Positions 10,528 through 19,170 are shown, counted from the first letter of the stretch. The stretch is DNA of 64,000 bases from Vibrio fortis (GCF_024347475.1 NZ_AP025487.1:992001-1056000), one strand, 5' to 3'. The notes: generated by a model not told the origin, from the sequence alone. Numbers and translations are program-made.

Positions 10528-10968
10528 ATGAAAAAGGCTTTATTAATCGCAACGTCTTTAATTTCATTTGGCTTCCTTGCTGGCTGCCAATCTACGGAGC
10601 AAAGCGAAGCTCCACAACAAGTTGTCGCGGAGAACATGAAAATGGTGACGGGTACAGTGAGCTACCGAGAGCGTATTGCTCTGCCTGAAAACGCTCTTGT
10701 TACTGTGACACTTGAAGATATCTCACTGGCTGATGCACCATCTAAAGTGCTAGCGACTCAAGAGTTCACAACGGATGGTAAGCAAGTACCGTTTGCTTTT
10801 GAATTGAAATATGATGCCAGCCAGATCAAAGACAATCACCGATACAACGTGCGTGCGACCATTCATGTCGATAGTAAGCTACGTTTTACGACGGATACGA
10901 TTGCACCTGTGATCACGGATTCAGCTAACACTGAGTCACTGGATTTACGCTTGGTTGGTGTACGTTAA
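10528..10968 (+). CDS. ybaY: YbaY family lipoprotein
   Basis: A 146-residue lipoprotein with signal peptide and lipobox LAGC (Cys20). The mature part is a single beta-rich domain of the YscW/YbaY type: VTGTVSYRERIALPENALVTVTLED, with variants of this pattern known from type III secretion pilotins. A ribosome site GAGAG precedes the ATG at 10528. It is divergent from tesB and convergent with atl, as in E. coli. The function is not established; the fold suggests a structural or pilotin-like outer-membrane lipoprotein. Confidence 0.85.
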   Translation: MKKALLIATSLISFGFLAGCQSTEQSEAPQQVVAENMKMVTGTVSYRERIALPENALVTVTLEDISLADAPSKVLATQEFTTDGKQVPFAFELKYDASQIKDNHRYNVRATIHVDSKLRFTTDTIAPVITDSANTESLDLRLVGVR

Positions 10969-11003
10969 TTCCTTGTTCTTGAAAAGAATAAACGGAATGA
11001 AAA

Positions 11004-11035
11004 GCAATGGCAGCATTATGGCTGCCATTTGTATT
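11004..11035. terminator. Terminator shared by ybaY and atl
   Basis: AATGGCAGC pairs with GCTGCCATT across a short loop (ATTATG). The atl stop codon at 11016-11018 lies inside the loop, so the two convergent transcripts share the structure. Confidence 0.7.
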
Positions 11036-11318
11036 TTCTGAGTTTGATTTTTCCTGCCTCACTCACTTCAATACCTTCGGCTTCCAAATGACGTTTTTGT
11101 CGTTCGAAGTCCTCGCCTTTTAGCGAAATCTCTCCTTTACTATTAATGACCCTAAACCAAGGAAGCTGACTTCCCTCTGGTAAATTACCCAAAGCTTTGC
11201 CTACGTGACGCGCATAGCCTGGAAAGCCTGAAAAACGTGCTATATCTCCATAAGTTGTTACTTTCCCATAGGGAATTTGGTGAATTACTGCAAAGATTTG
11301 GGGTAAAAATTGGTCCAT
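11016..11318 (-). CDS. atl: Alkyltransferase-like DNA-repair protein (ATL)
   Basis: A 100-residue protein of the MGMT DNA-binding fold. The alkyl-acceptor motif PCHRV is replaced by PWFRV (residues 53-57), so it cannot transfer alkyl groups. This Trp replacement defines ATL proteins (E. coli YbaZ), which bind O6-alkylguanine, flip it with an arginine finger (here R37 in YARHVG) and hand the lesion to nucleotide excision repair. Short length and no N-terminal domain fit the family. Position next to ybaY and ffs supports orthology. Confidence 0.92.
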   Translation of the reverse strand: MDQFLPQIFAVIHQIPYGKVTTYGDIARFSGFPGYARHVGKALGNLPEGSQLPWFRVINSKGEISLKGEDFERQKRHLEAEGIEVSEAGKIKLRKYKWQP

Positions 11319-11369
11319 ACTAAGTGTTCCTAGTTCATTAATACCACGGATCGGTAGAAGGAGAGAGCT

Positions 11370-12113
11370 ATGGTATTTTCAACGTTTCAATTCTTAGTGA
11401 CAACTCTGTTAGCGGTTGTCTGTGCCCGAGCTATCAGTTTAAGCGACGGTGACATTCCTGTTTTGGCTATGGTGATCCCTGCGCTATGGATTTTGCCGCA
11501 AGGGGGAGTAGCAGGCTTAGCACTGCTTGCATCAATGACCATTTATGGCTTAACCCTACCAATGCAGCCGATCACCTTGTCTGTGAGTGCTTGGGTACTG
11601 TTTCCTCTACTTATGGTCGTTTTCTCGCGCCGCAGTAGCTTATCGGTAGTCGTAGTTTCTGGGCTCATCGTTACGACGCTACAAGTCGGCATTATGGTTA
11701 CTCAATCCGCGGGCAAGCTTGATGGTACGCCTTGGGTAACGGTTCTTCAAACGCTATCCATTATGGTTATCTGGTGGGCGGCGAATCATCTCAAGCCTGC
11801 TAGCCGACACAGCTGGTGGTCATTGTTTTTAATATTGCCACTCTGGATAGCAGACCTACCTTATGCAGCATTAGTCGCGTTGTGCGTAACGGGCATCATG
11901 GCGTCAATGGAGGCGATGACTAAGCTCAAAACCTTCCGTTGGAATAAACTGTTGTGCTGGACATTGCCGACGGCTGGCTTTGCAGCTCTGGTTATCACTC
12001 CAAGTATCGAGGTACCAAGCCCAGTATTTGTGGTTTGGCTCTGCTTGTTGGGCACAGCATGGATGACCGATTACATTATTCGAACGGAAGATAACGAAGA
12101 CATCGATATCTAA
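11370..12113 (+). CDS. Integral membrane protein of unknown function
   Basis: A 247-residue hydrophobic protein with about seven predicted membrane segments. Charged residues are few, and the cytoplasmic tail is acidic (RTEDNEDIDI). The start ATG at 11370 is preceded by GGAGAGAG. The protein has arginine pairs after TM3 (FSRRSSL) but no transport or enzymatic motif I recognise. It is divergent from atl and upstream of ffs. In this region other gamma-proteobacteria have no counterpart that I can name, so it may be a Vibrio-specific insertion in an otherwise conserved block. Confidence 0.75.
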   Translation: MVFSTFQFLVTTLLAVVCARAISLSDGDIPVLAMVIPALWILPQGGVAGLALLASMTIYGLTLPMQPITLSVSAWVLFPLLMVVFSRRSSLSVVVVSGLIVTTLQVGIMVTQSAGKLDGTPWVTVLQTLSIMVIWWAANHLKPASRHSWWSLFLILPLWIADLPYAALVALCVTGIMASMEAMTKLKTFRWNKLLCWTLPTAGFAALVITPSIEVPSPVFVVWLCLLGTAWMTDYIIRTEDNEDIDI

Positions 12114-12333
12114 GCCAGTGAATAGCACATACGTCGCGATCTCCTATCTTGTTCGCTTCGCTTTAATCGCAGGTAAATGACCAATTTACCTGCGATTTAC
12201 TCATGGTTTGAATAAAGGATAAGCACTTAGACCACAATTGCTTAAAAAGAAAGGTCAAGGGCTTGCAATGGATGCCGGGATGCTTAATAATCCAATCACT
12301 CTTTGAGGCAAGCCTCTTAGAAAACGAATCTAT

Positions 12334-12439
12334 GGGGGCCTGGTCCTCCCGCAACAATAGCTCGTGAACTCGGTCAGGTCCGGAAGGAAGCAGCCGCAGC
12401 GAGTGACTTGTGTGCCGGGATGTGGCTGGGTTCCCACCC
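12334..12439 (+). ncRNA. ffs: 4.5S RNA (signal recognition particle RNA)
   Basis: The region contains the conserved SRP RNA apical hairpin with the tetraloop strand GGTCAGGTCCGGAAGGAAGC and its partner strand (GTGTGCCGGGATGTGGCTGGG). Closing helices pair GGGGGCC at the 5' end with the ACCC-rich 3' end. The length, about 106 nt, matches E. coli 4.5S RNA. It binds Ffh for co-translational membrane targeting. A weak promoter may lie upstream (TTGCAA at 12263 and TAATAA at 12285), which would leave a leader to be trimmed. A strong terminator follows. Confidence 0.95.
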
Positions 12440-12443
12440 TTTA

Positions 12444-12473
12444 AAAAAGCCGCTCTTCATGAGCGGCTTTTTG
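12444..12473 (+). terminator. Terminator of ffs
   Basis: AAAAAGCCGCTC pairs with GAGCGGCTTTTT, directly after the 4.5S RNA. Confidence 0.92.
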
Positions 12474-12607
12474 CTTTCTGCTTGCAAAATTCCCCTCTAA
12501 TGTTATCCATCCCTTTGGTTAGAAATTGTTTTCTCTTGCTCTGTAGGCTTGGTATTCCTTTATACCTTGAGTAAGATGACCCGAACCCCCTTAGTTTTTA
12601 TGGAATT

Positions 12608-13336
12608 ATGACTGAGTTATTTGAGCAAAAAAATTTGCAGCCTTTGTACATTCAAGTCGCGGGAGAGTTAAAACGCGAGATTGATAAAGGCACTTATCCT
12701 GCGGGCAGTAAGCTACCGTCTGAAAATCAGCTGGTGGATCTGTTGAAAGTCAGCCGTGTTACGGTGCGTAAAGCGTTGCAGCAGCTCAATGATGGCGGTT
12801 ATATCTTTTCAGAGAAAGGCAAAGGCAGTTTTGTTAAATCCAATAAGCTGCGTCATGACTTTTTATCTATGTCTGGTTTGGCGCAAGAGGCGGCAGGTGC
12901 GGGTCTAGAAGCGACCAATATTGTCGATGCCTTTGAAGTGCAACCTGCGGATGAGCTTGTCGCTAAAAAACTCAATATCATTGTTGGGGAGCCTGTTAAT
13001 TTCGCTCGTCGTTTGAGATTAGTGAATGACCAAGTCGTCTCATTTGAAGAGTTCTACATCCCCCGAGTGCTACTTCCCAACCTGACAAAAGACGATCTCA
13101 AGGGATCAAAGTTCGAATATTTGAGTCGTCACGGTATTGAGATGGTCAAGACGCAACAAAAGCTGTTACCGGCACTGCCTGACGTGACGGTTCAGCAATT
13201 TTTAGACGTTGGAGAGCTTGATCCCATCTTGATCAACCAGTCTCAGAACTTCTATGAAGAACAGAAAATATACGAGTACTCAACGGTTTATTATAAGTCT
13301 AGTCTGTATGACTTTGAGATAACCGCACGAGTTTAG
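12608..13336 (+). CDS. GntR/HutC-family regulator of the adjacent sucrose operon
   Basis: A 242-residue regulator. The N-terminal winged helix (residues 10-75) carries the GntR signature YIQVAGELKREIDKGTYP, GSKLPSENQLVDLL and SRVTVRKALQQL. The C-terminal UTRA ligand-binding domain (about 90-235) includes NFARRLRLVNDQVVSFEEFYIP. It is separated from the PTS gene by a terminator and a 52-bp palindrome that is its likely operator. UTRA domains of sugar regulators usually sense a sugar phosphate, here perhaps sucrose-6-phosphate or fructose phosphate; this is inference. Known Vibrio and enteric sucrose operons use LacI-type ScrR, so a GntR regulator here is unusual. Confidence 0.85.
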   Translation: MTELFEQKNLQPLYIQVAGELKREIDKGTYPAGSKLPSENQLVDLLKVSRVTVRKALQQLNDGGYIFSEKGKGSFVKSNKLRHDFLSMSGLAQEAAGAGLEATNIVDAFEVQPADELVAKKLNIIVGEPVNFARRLRLVNDQVVSFEEFYIPRVLLPNLTKDDLKGSKFEYLSRHGIEMVKTQQKLLPALPDVTVQQFLDVGELDPILINQSQNFYEEQKIYEYSTVYYKSSLYDFEITARV

Positions 13337-13345
13337 AGAATGTCG

Positions 13346-13375
13346 AATAGCCCACGTTTGTGGGCTATTTTTTTA
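13346..13375 (+). terminator. Terminator of the GntR gene
   Basis: AATAGCCCAC pairs with GTGGGCTATT followed by seven T residues, 10 bp past the stop codon. Confidence 0.9.
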
Positions 13376-13425
13376 TCTATAGGTTTTGAATGTAAGCAAT
13401 CTTATGCATTTCAGGTAAACAACAA

Positions 13426-13443
13426 GTGTGACGAATAACAAAA
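13426..13443. promoter_or_regulatory. Possible CRP half-site
   Basis: TGTGA at 13427 is followed six bases later by ACAAA, a poor second half. It lies upstream of the operator palindrome where a CRP activator site for a sugar operon would be expected. Confidence 0.3.
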
Positions 13444-13459
13444 AACGACAACGAAAAAT

Positions 13460-13511
13460 ACAACCTGTATCTAACCTGTATTACTATAAATACAAGTTAG
13501 ATACAGGTTGT
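13460..13511. promoter_or_regulatory. 52-bp palindromic operator of the sucrose operon
   Basis: Two 23-bp arms (13460-13482 and 13489-13511) are inverted repeats with one mismatch around a 6-bp centre (ACTATA). Each arm contains two tandem half-sites, AACCTGTAT twice on the left and ATACAAGTT then ATACAGGTT on the right, so there are four half-sites for two regulator dimers. It lies 31 bp before the PTS start codon. It is presumed bound by the GntR protein. Confidence 0.8.
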
Positions 13512-13542
13512 TGTTTCTTTGCACTCTTTGGAGACGAAATTT

Positions 13543-14907
13543 ATGGCGCGAGATGCGAAAGTTGTAGCGAATAGAGTTATGGCCTTACTGGGAGGTGAGG
13601 GCAATATCGCACAACTGAATCACTGTGCAACACGACTGCGTGTTGTGGCCAAGGATGATGAACAAGTCGACGCTGAAGGACTCAGCGCAACAGAGGGAGT
13701 ACATGGGTACTTCTTCCAAAACGGTCAGCACCAAGTGATCTTGGGGACCGGTTTTGTGGGTAAGGTTTTTGCCATCATGAAAGGCAACGACGCCATTGAA
13801 GAGGCTCCACAAGCTGAAGAGAAAAAAGACAAAGTGAGTACCTTCCAAACGGTAACGCGTACTTTCTCTGACATATTTGTCGCCATTATTCCTGCCTTGG
13901 TTGCGACTGGTTTATTGATGGGTCTGCGTGGGTTGTTGGTCAACGGTTTCGGTATTGAGCTCTCTCCGCAGCTCAATACGCTGTCTCAAGTTTTAACTGA
14001 TACCGCCTTCATCTTTATCCCAGTATTGGTGACTTGGTCTGCCATGCGAGTATTTGGTGGTAATCCAGTGCTCGGTATTGTTTTGGGCTTGATGCTGGTA
14101 GCTCCACAATTGGCAAGCAAATGGGATGTCGCTTTCGGTAACGCAGAAGCGATGATGATTCCGTTTATGGGCTTTGAGATTGCTGTAACTGGTTTACAGA
14201 GTTCCATTCTTCCAGCGGTATTTATGGGTTGGTTTGCAGCCTTAGTTGAGCGTACATCGCGTAAACACATCCCTGAAGTTCTGGATTTGATTCTGACACC
14301 ATTTATTACATTGCTGGTCTCTTTGATTGCTGGTTTGGTATTCGTTGGTCCAATTCTACTCGGCATTGAAAAACTCATTACCGAGGCTGTGCTTTACTTC
14401 TTACAAATCCCATACGGCATTGGTGGCTTGATTTATGGCGGCGCAATTCAATTCATGGCTGTAACGGGTATGCACCACACCATCGTGCCGATCACGATCG
14501 CGATGGTGACAGACACAGGCTTTGACTACATCAACCCATTGGGTACTGCTGCAATCGCAGGCCAGTTTGGTGCTGCAATGGCGGTTATGTCGATGCAGAC
14601 AGACAAAGTGAAGAGGACTGGTATGTTTGGTGCAGCGTTGCCAGCTCTGTTTGGTATCACTGAACCAGCGATGTTCGCGATTACTCTGCCTCGCGTAAAA
14701 CCTTTCTTGTATGGCTGTATTGGTGGTGCATTAGGTGGCTGTTTGGGCGCGATTGCGGGTATTGGCTCTGCGGGTACGGGTGCAACTATGTTACCGGGTG
14801 TTCTGCTTTATCTTGGCGGCGGTCTAGGAATGTATGTGCTGGTTATGTTGGTAGGTGCGGCTTCGGCTTTTGCTTTAACAAAGCTGCTTTACAAAGAGCC
14901 TAAATAA
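13543..14907 (+). CDS. scrA: PTS sucrose-type transporter subunit EIIBC
   Basis: The start at 13543 is preferred over an upstream TTG because GGAG at 13530 precedes it. The product is 454 residues. An N-terminal EIIB domain carries the phosphocysteine in NHCATRLRV (C28). A linker and an EIIC domain with about ten membrane segments follow, including TGMHHTIVPITI and GITEPAMFAITLPRVKPF. No EIIA domain is present, so phosphate must come from EIIA-Glc (Crr) encoded elsewhere, as for ScrA. Context with a GH32 enzyme and fructokinase points to sucrose, delivered as sucrose-6-phosphate. Trehalose and other glucosides use the same subfamily and are less likely here. Confidence 0.87.
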   Translation: MARDAKVVANRVMALLGGEGNIAQLNHCATRLRVVAKDDEQVDAEGLSATEGVHGYFFQNGQHQVILGTGFVGKVFAIMKGNDAIEEAPQAEEKKDKVSTFQTVTRTFSDIFVAIIPALVATGLLMGLRGLLVNGFGIELSPQLNTLSQVLTDTAFIFIPVLVTWSAMRVFGGNPVLGIVLGLMLVAPQLASKWDVAFGNAEAMMIPFMGFEIAVTGLQSSILPAVFMGWFAALVERTSRKHIPEVLDLILTPFITLLVSLIAGLVFVGPILLGIEKLITEAVLYFLQIPYGIGGLIYGGAIQFMAVTGMHHTIVPITIAMVTDTGFDYINPLGTAAIAGQFGAAMAVMSMQTDKVKRTGMFGAALPALFGITEPAMFAITLPRVKPFLYGCIGGALGGCLGAIAGIGSAGTGATMLPGVLLYLGGGLGMYVLVMLVGAASAFALTKLLYKEPK

Positions 14908-14952
14908 TTTTTCACCACCTATTTGAGTGAATATCTTTTTCTTGGAGTTGTT

Positions 14953-16389
14953 ATGGATTTTTCTAATCGTCAAAATCGCTTTGTCCGAATTCACGAGGTG
15001 AGCGAGGAGTATTTGGCGGATATTGAACACAAAACACAAACAGACCCGTTTTACCCGAGCTACCACATTGCACCAAAGCACGGCTTGTTGAATGACCCGA
15101 ATGGTTTGAGTTACTTCAATGGCGAGCACCACATTTTCTATCAGTGGTTCCCGCTTGGCCCTGTGCACGGTTTGAAGCACTGGTACCACGTATCGACCAA
15201 AGATTTCGTGAACTTTACTGACCGCGGCATCGCGATGTACCCAGACCAAGACTACGACCATCATGGTTGTTATACCGGTGTTGGTGTACCACACGATGAC
15301 CAGCTGTACATTTTCTACACGGCGAACTTGAAAAAGGGGAATGACCAACGTCATCCGACTCAAGTTCTCGCGATTATGGACAAACAAGGTAATGTGGAAA
15401 AGAAAGGCGTAGTCGTGGATTTCGATCCAAATGCCTACACTGCCGAGATCCGTGACCCAGTGCTGGTTTGTCGTGACAACGATTATCACATGTTGATTGG
15501 CGCTCAAGATCACAACGAAAAGGGCACGCTGGCTTATTACCACGGTAAAGACATTGATGATTACCACCACATGGGTGACATCGATGTGGGTCTCGAAGAT
15601 TTTGGCTATATGTGGGAGTGTCCGAACTACTACGAAACCGATGACAACGGGGTTTATATCTTCTCTCCTCAAGGCGTGAGTTCAGACAATAAGTTCGACC
15701 TTAAGAACGTCTTCTCAGTGGTTTACATGGTTGGTGAGCGCATTGACTTTGAATCAAAATTCTTCAACAACCAAGGCTACCGTGAGCTAGATAAAGGCTT
15801 CGATTTCTATGCGCCACAAACTTATCTGGATGACCAGCAACGCCGCATCCTTATTGGCTGGCTAGGCAACTCAAAAAGTGACTACCCAACCGATAAGAAT
15901 GGCTGGGCACACATGCTGACTCTGCCACGTGAGTTGACCATCGATGGCGACTATCTGATCCAGAAGCCATTGAAAGAGCTTGAAGCACTACGCCAAAGTT
16001 CAATTGATGTCGAAGACTCTGAGCCTCTAGAGCTAACGTCACGAGCATTCGAGTTGACGTTGAATGTAGATGAGTTTTTCACTCTGACTTTGGCTAACCA
16101 GAAAGGTGAGCAGATGGTGTTTCGAGGCGATCAAGATGAGTTGATTCTAGACCGTGCTCAGGTATCTCACTTACACGCAGAAGCATACGGCACGGTTCGC
16201 TACGCTCAGCGTCTAGAGCAGGCGCAAACCATCCGCGTCTTTGTCGATAACTCAGCGATTGAAATTTTTGCTGACAACGGCAAGACAGTGTTCACTTCTC
16301 GAATCTTCATTGATGAGTTGTCTCTAGTCACTCTCAATCAGACAAGCGGCACACTGCATTACATGTCTGCGATACAGGCTACTCGTTAG
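14953..16389 (+). CDS. scrB: Sucrose-6-phosphate hydrolase (GH32)
   Basis: The start at 14953 is chosen for GGAG at 14944; the upstream TTG would add ten residues. The 478-residue product is a GH32 enzyme with a five-bladed propeller and C-terminal beta-sandwich. The three catalytic motifs are intact: NDPNG with nucleophile D48, EIRDPV with transition-state stabiliser D168, and MWECPN with acid/base E222. It cleaves sucrose-6-phosphate to glucose-6-phosphate and fructose. No signal peptide is present, so it is cytoplasmic as the PTS context requires. It lies 45 bp after the transporter gene. Confidence 0.9.
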   Translation: MDFSNRQNRFVRIHEVSEEYLADIEHKTQTDPFYPSYHIAPKHGLLNDPNGLSYFNGEHHIFYQWFPLGPVHGLKHWYHVSTKDFVNFTDRGIAMYPDQDYDHHGCYTGVGVPHDDQLYIFYTANLKKGNDQRHPTQVLAIMDKQGNVEKKGVVVDFDPNAYTAEIRDPVLVCRDNDYHMLIGAQDHNEKGTLAYYHGKDIDDYHHMGDIDVGLEDFGYMWECPNYYETDDNGVYIFSPQGVSSDNKFDLKNVFSVVYMVGERIDFESKFFNNQGYRELDKGFDFYAPQTYLDDQQRRILIGWLGNSKSDYPTDKNGWAHMLTLPRELTIDGDYLIQKPLKELEALRQSSIDVEDSEPLELTSRAFELTLNVDEFFTLTLANQKGEQMVFRGDQDELILDRAQVSHLHAEAYGTVRYAQRLEQAQTIRVFVDNSAIEIFADNGKTVFTSRIFIDELSLVTLNQTSGTLHYMSAIQATR

Positions 16390-16421
16390 CCACCAGTAAA
16401 TTATTCCAAAACAAAAAAATA

Positions 16422-16443
16422 AGGCCCTCGTCGGGGAGGGCCT
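16422..16443 (+). other. Intercistronic hairpin before the sugar porin gene
   Basis: AGGCCCTC pairs with GAGGGCCT across a 6-nt loop, without a following T-run. It lies between scrB and the porin gene, within the operon. It may limit read-through or stabilise the downstream message. Confidence 0.6.
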
Positions 16444-16469
16444 CTTATTGCCAAAATATAGGGTTTAAC

Positions 16470-17588
16470 ATGAAAAATACACTAAAAATGTCGCTTGCGG
16501 CGGCTTCCGTAATGGTTGCAATGTCAGCGAACGCTGGAATCAGCATTGTTGATACTGAAGAGGGTAACTTCTCTGTCGGTGGTAACGTGGAGTTGAATTT
16601 CAACTACCAAGACCGTGAGTCACACGATAACAATGACAGCGAATTCAACCAAGACGGCCGCGTTCTAATCGAGTTTGCGGGCGAAAAGTACACGAGCAAA
16701 GGTCATTATGTGGGTGTGAAAGCGCAACCGTTGTTTGAGAGCACAGGCAATATTGCATTGGATGATGCGTACTTTGAGTTTGGTAAAAAAGACGGTTGGG
16801 CAATTAAAGCGGGTCGATTTGAAGCTTACGATATGTTTCCTGTTGGCTTAGATGTCTTCCTAGAGTACTCGGGAGATACAGCGAATGATCTTTATTCAGA
16901 CGGTTCAGCATATTCATACCAAGCAAAAGAAGCACGTGGTCGCGGTTCAGACGGTCAAATCATGTACAGCCAAACCTTTGGTGACTTGTATGTGGAAGTT
17001 GGCGCAATGTTAGGTGACCGCTCTAACTTGTTCGATGGCGGCCTTGATGGCAAGTACCACGGTAAAGAGATCGAATCGAGCAAAGATTCGTTTTTAGTTC
17101 GCCCTGTTGTCGCTTACCAAATGGGTGATTTCAAAGTGGCTGCTTCGATTGAAACCAATCTCGTTTCTAACGCAATTGTCGCTGATGGTGTGGATATCTC
17201 AGATCGTACCGGTTATGGCTTAACTGGTAACTGGACGAGCGGTGATTGGACAGTAAATGCGAACGTTGCTTACTTAGATGCTGTTGACGAAAACAACTTA
17301 TCAGCAGGTGTTAATGCACTGTGGAATAACTTTGGATTGGGTTACATTCACTCTATCAATGAGTATGAAAATAAAGAGTTTTCTTCTTGGGCTGAAGGCG
17401 ACGTAAACGTATCAACATGGTATGCATCTTACGCTTTCCGTGATGTACTGGAGGTACAAGATTTTTCAATTCTTCTAGGTACATACTACACAACCGTCGA
17501 CAACAAATTGGATCAGCAGTCGGATGCATCAGCCTTTGCTGAAGAAGACGATTTCGGTGCTCGTGTACGTCTGTTCTACGAATTTTAA
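16470..17588 (+). CDS. Outer-membrane carbohydrate porin of the sucrose operon
   Basis: A 372-residue protein with a cleavable signal peptide (to ANA, about residue 22) and a mature part of alternating beta strands that ends in phenylalanine, the outer-membrane insertion signal. The N-terminal strands and the YFEFGKKDGWAIKAGRFE segment resemble Vibrio carbohydrate porins. Its place between scrB and fructokinase makes it a functional counterpart of ScrY, although it lacks the N-terminal coiled coil of enteric ScrY. Expected role: diffusion of sucrose through the outer membrane. A hairpin precedes it. Confidence 0.85.
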   Translation: MKNTLKMSLAAASVMVAMSANAGISIVDTEEGNFSVGGNVELNFNYQDRESHDNNDSEFNQDGRVLIEFAGEKYTSKGHYVGVKAQPLFESTGNIALDDAYFEFGKKDGWAIKAGRFEAYDMFPVGLDVFLEYSGDTANDLYSDGSAYSYQAKEARGRGSDGQIMYSQTFGDLYVEVGAMLGDRSNLFDGGLDGKYHGKEIESSKDSFLVRPVVAYQMGDFKVAASIETNLVSNAIVADGVDISDRTGYGLTGNWTSGDWTVNANVAYLDAVDENNLSAGVNALWNNFGLGYIHSINEYENKEFSSWAEGDVNVSTWYASYAFRDVLEVQDFSILLGTYYTTVDNKLDQQSDASAFAEEDDFGARVRLFYEF

Positions 17589-17617
17589 TTTAACGTCGTT
17601 ACGAGAGGCAAAGTGAT

Positions 17618-18541
17618 ATGAACAAGGTTTGGGTAACTGGAGATGCTGTTGTGGACTTGATTCCAGATGGCGAGACTCGTTATTTAAAATGTCCAGGTGG
17701 CGCGCCAGCAAACGTTGCTGTGGCCATCTCTCGATTGGGCGGTGATACTGCTTTTTTTGGTCGAGTTGGGCAAGATCCGCTAGGGCGCTTTATGAAGCAA
17801 ACTCTAACGGATGAGAAGGTGAATACCGATGACATGCTTCTGGACGAAGCTCAGCGAACATCTACTGTGATTGTCGACCTAGATGATGATGGTGAACGCA
17901 GCTTCACCTTTATGGTTAAGCCAAGCGCCGACCAGTTTTTCAGCATCGAAGACATCCCAAAATTTACATATGGACAATGGATGCACAGCTGTTCAATCGC
18001 TTTGGCTAACGAACCTTCTCGCAGTGCGACGCTTGAAGCGATGCAGCGAATGAAATCAGCAGGCGGCTATATCAGCTTTGACCCGAACCTGAGGGAAGAA
18101 GTATGGGGTGAACCATCACAAATCAAAGAAGTTGTGATGAGTGCTGTTGAGCTGGCAGATGTGGTGAAGTTTTCTGAAGAGGAATTAACGTTCTTAACCG
18201 GTACTGAAACGCTAGATTCAGCTTTGGACGCGCTAAATGTTGCACCTAACAAGCTGATCATCGTGACGCTAGGCGCTCGTGGTGCATTGGCGGTTTACAA
18301 TGGTGAACGTCGAGTGATTGAAGGCACTAAAGTAGATCAAGTTGTTGATACAACGGGTGCTGGTGATGCATTTGTCGGTGGCTTATTAGCCAAGCTGTCT
18401 CAGAGCGATGACTGGTGTTCATGGTCTCAGGTCGAAGCTGCGGTGCATTGGGGTAATGGTTGTGGCGCACTTGCGACCACGCAAAAAGGCGCAATGACAG
18501 CACTGCCTTCTTTGCAACAATTAACTGAACTAGTGGGCTAG
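17618..18541 (+). CDS. scrK: Fructokinase (PfkB family)
   Basis: A 307-residue ribokinase-fold sugar kinase. PfkB signature 1 is near the N-terminus (GGAPANVAVAISRLGG, residues about 27-42, and FGRVGQDPLGRF). Signature 2 with the catalytic aspartate is DTTGAGDAFVGG (about 245-256). It phosphorylates the fructose released by the GH32 enzyme to fructose-6-phosphate. It is the last gene of the operon, 29 bp after the porin, and is followed by a terminator. Confidence 0.92.
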   Translation: MNKVWVTGDAVVDLIPDGETRYLKCPGGAPANVAVAISRLGGDTAFFGRVGQDPLGRFMKQTLTDEKVNTDDMLLDEAQRTSTVIVDLDDDGERSFTFMVKPSADQFFSIEDIPKFTYGQWMHSCSIALANEPSRSATLEAMQRMKSAGGYISFDPNLREEVWGEPSQIKEVVMSAVELADVVKFSEEELTFLTGTETLDSALDALNVAPNKLIIVTLGARGALAVYNGERRVIEGTKVDQVVDTTGAGDAFVGGLLAKLSQSDDWCSWSQVEAAVHWGNGCGALATTQKGAMTALPSLQQLTELVG

Positions 18542-18579
18542 CGATCTAGGTTAGCCATGTAAGTGTCTATCCCATAACA

Positions 18580-18607
18580 AAGCCGCTCATAGAGAGCGGC
18601 TTATTTG
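18580..18607 (+). terminator. Terminator of the sucrose operon
   Basis: AAGCCGCTC pairs with GAGCGGCTT followed by ATTTGTT. Confidence 0.8.
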
Positions 18608-18693
18608 TTCTATGAGTCACAGTATTGCTTTATTCGTAAATACTGTACGAGAAGTACTTACTCGCAATTTTTGCGTGTTGGCCGTTGTCGCGA

Positions 18694-19035
18694 TCAATTT
18701 GCAGGCAGAATTACGGCTGAGTTGTCACTTTCAGTTTGCTCGTCATTGCTATCGGCTTGTTGTGCTAGCCAGTCTAATGCTTGAGTTAGGTAGAGCTTAT
18801 TGGCCTCGGCATCACACCATGTTTTGGACAGCCCACGGCGGTTAAACTCTGCGCCAATTGCAGCAAGTGTTTGGTTACTTGGTCGGCCATAGTAAAGGGT
18901 GTCACATAACTGCATATTCGACATGGATTGTGCGTAGACGTTGACCGAAGAAGTGTTAGCACTCAAGGCTTTGGATTGATTGTGCGTACAGCCAACTAGG
19001 CTTAGGAGCAGTATAAGAGCACCGATGTTTTTCAT
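18694..19035 (-). CDS. Small lipoprotein of unknown function
   Basis: A 113-residue protein with a clear lipoprotein signal and lipobox LVGC (Cys16). The mature part has a conserved-looking segment, MQLCDTLYYGRPSNQT then EFNRRGLSKTWC, with two cysteines that could form a disulfide. No domain is recognised. It is convergent with the fructokinase gene and upstream of the large GGDEF/EAL gene, which is transcribed in the same direction and ends 136 bp before it starts. Confidence 0.75.
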   Translation of the reverse strand: MKNIGALILLLSLVGCTHNQSKALSANTSSVNVYAQSMSNMQLCDTLYYGRPSNQTLAAIGAEFNRRGLSKTWCDAEANKLYLTQALDWLAQQADSNDEQTESDNSAVILPAN

Positions 19036-19170
19036 ATGAGTTGCATTTCGAGACGTTGAAGGTGGCCCGATGTGAACACACTTGAGCCACGGTTATGTCA
19101 ACGTTTATACAAACTCAACCGAATCGAGATCTAAATTCCAGTTTGTCATTGGTGGCCGTTTTCAGTTGGC

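Noticed and set aside
12163..12357. 64-codon frame upstream of and into ffs on the minus strand
   Set aside because: It overlaps the 4.5S RNA gene and has no ribosome site.
14875..15672. 265-codon frame antisense to the GH32 gene
   Set aside because: It is a shadow of the GH32 gene; hydrophobic composition results from reverse codons, and there is no ribosome site.
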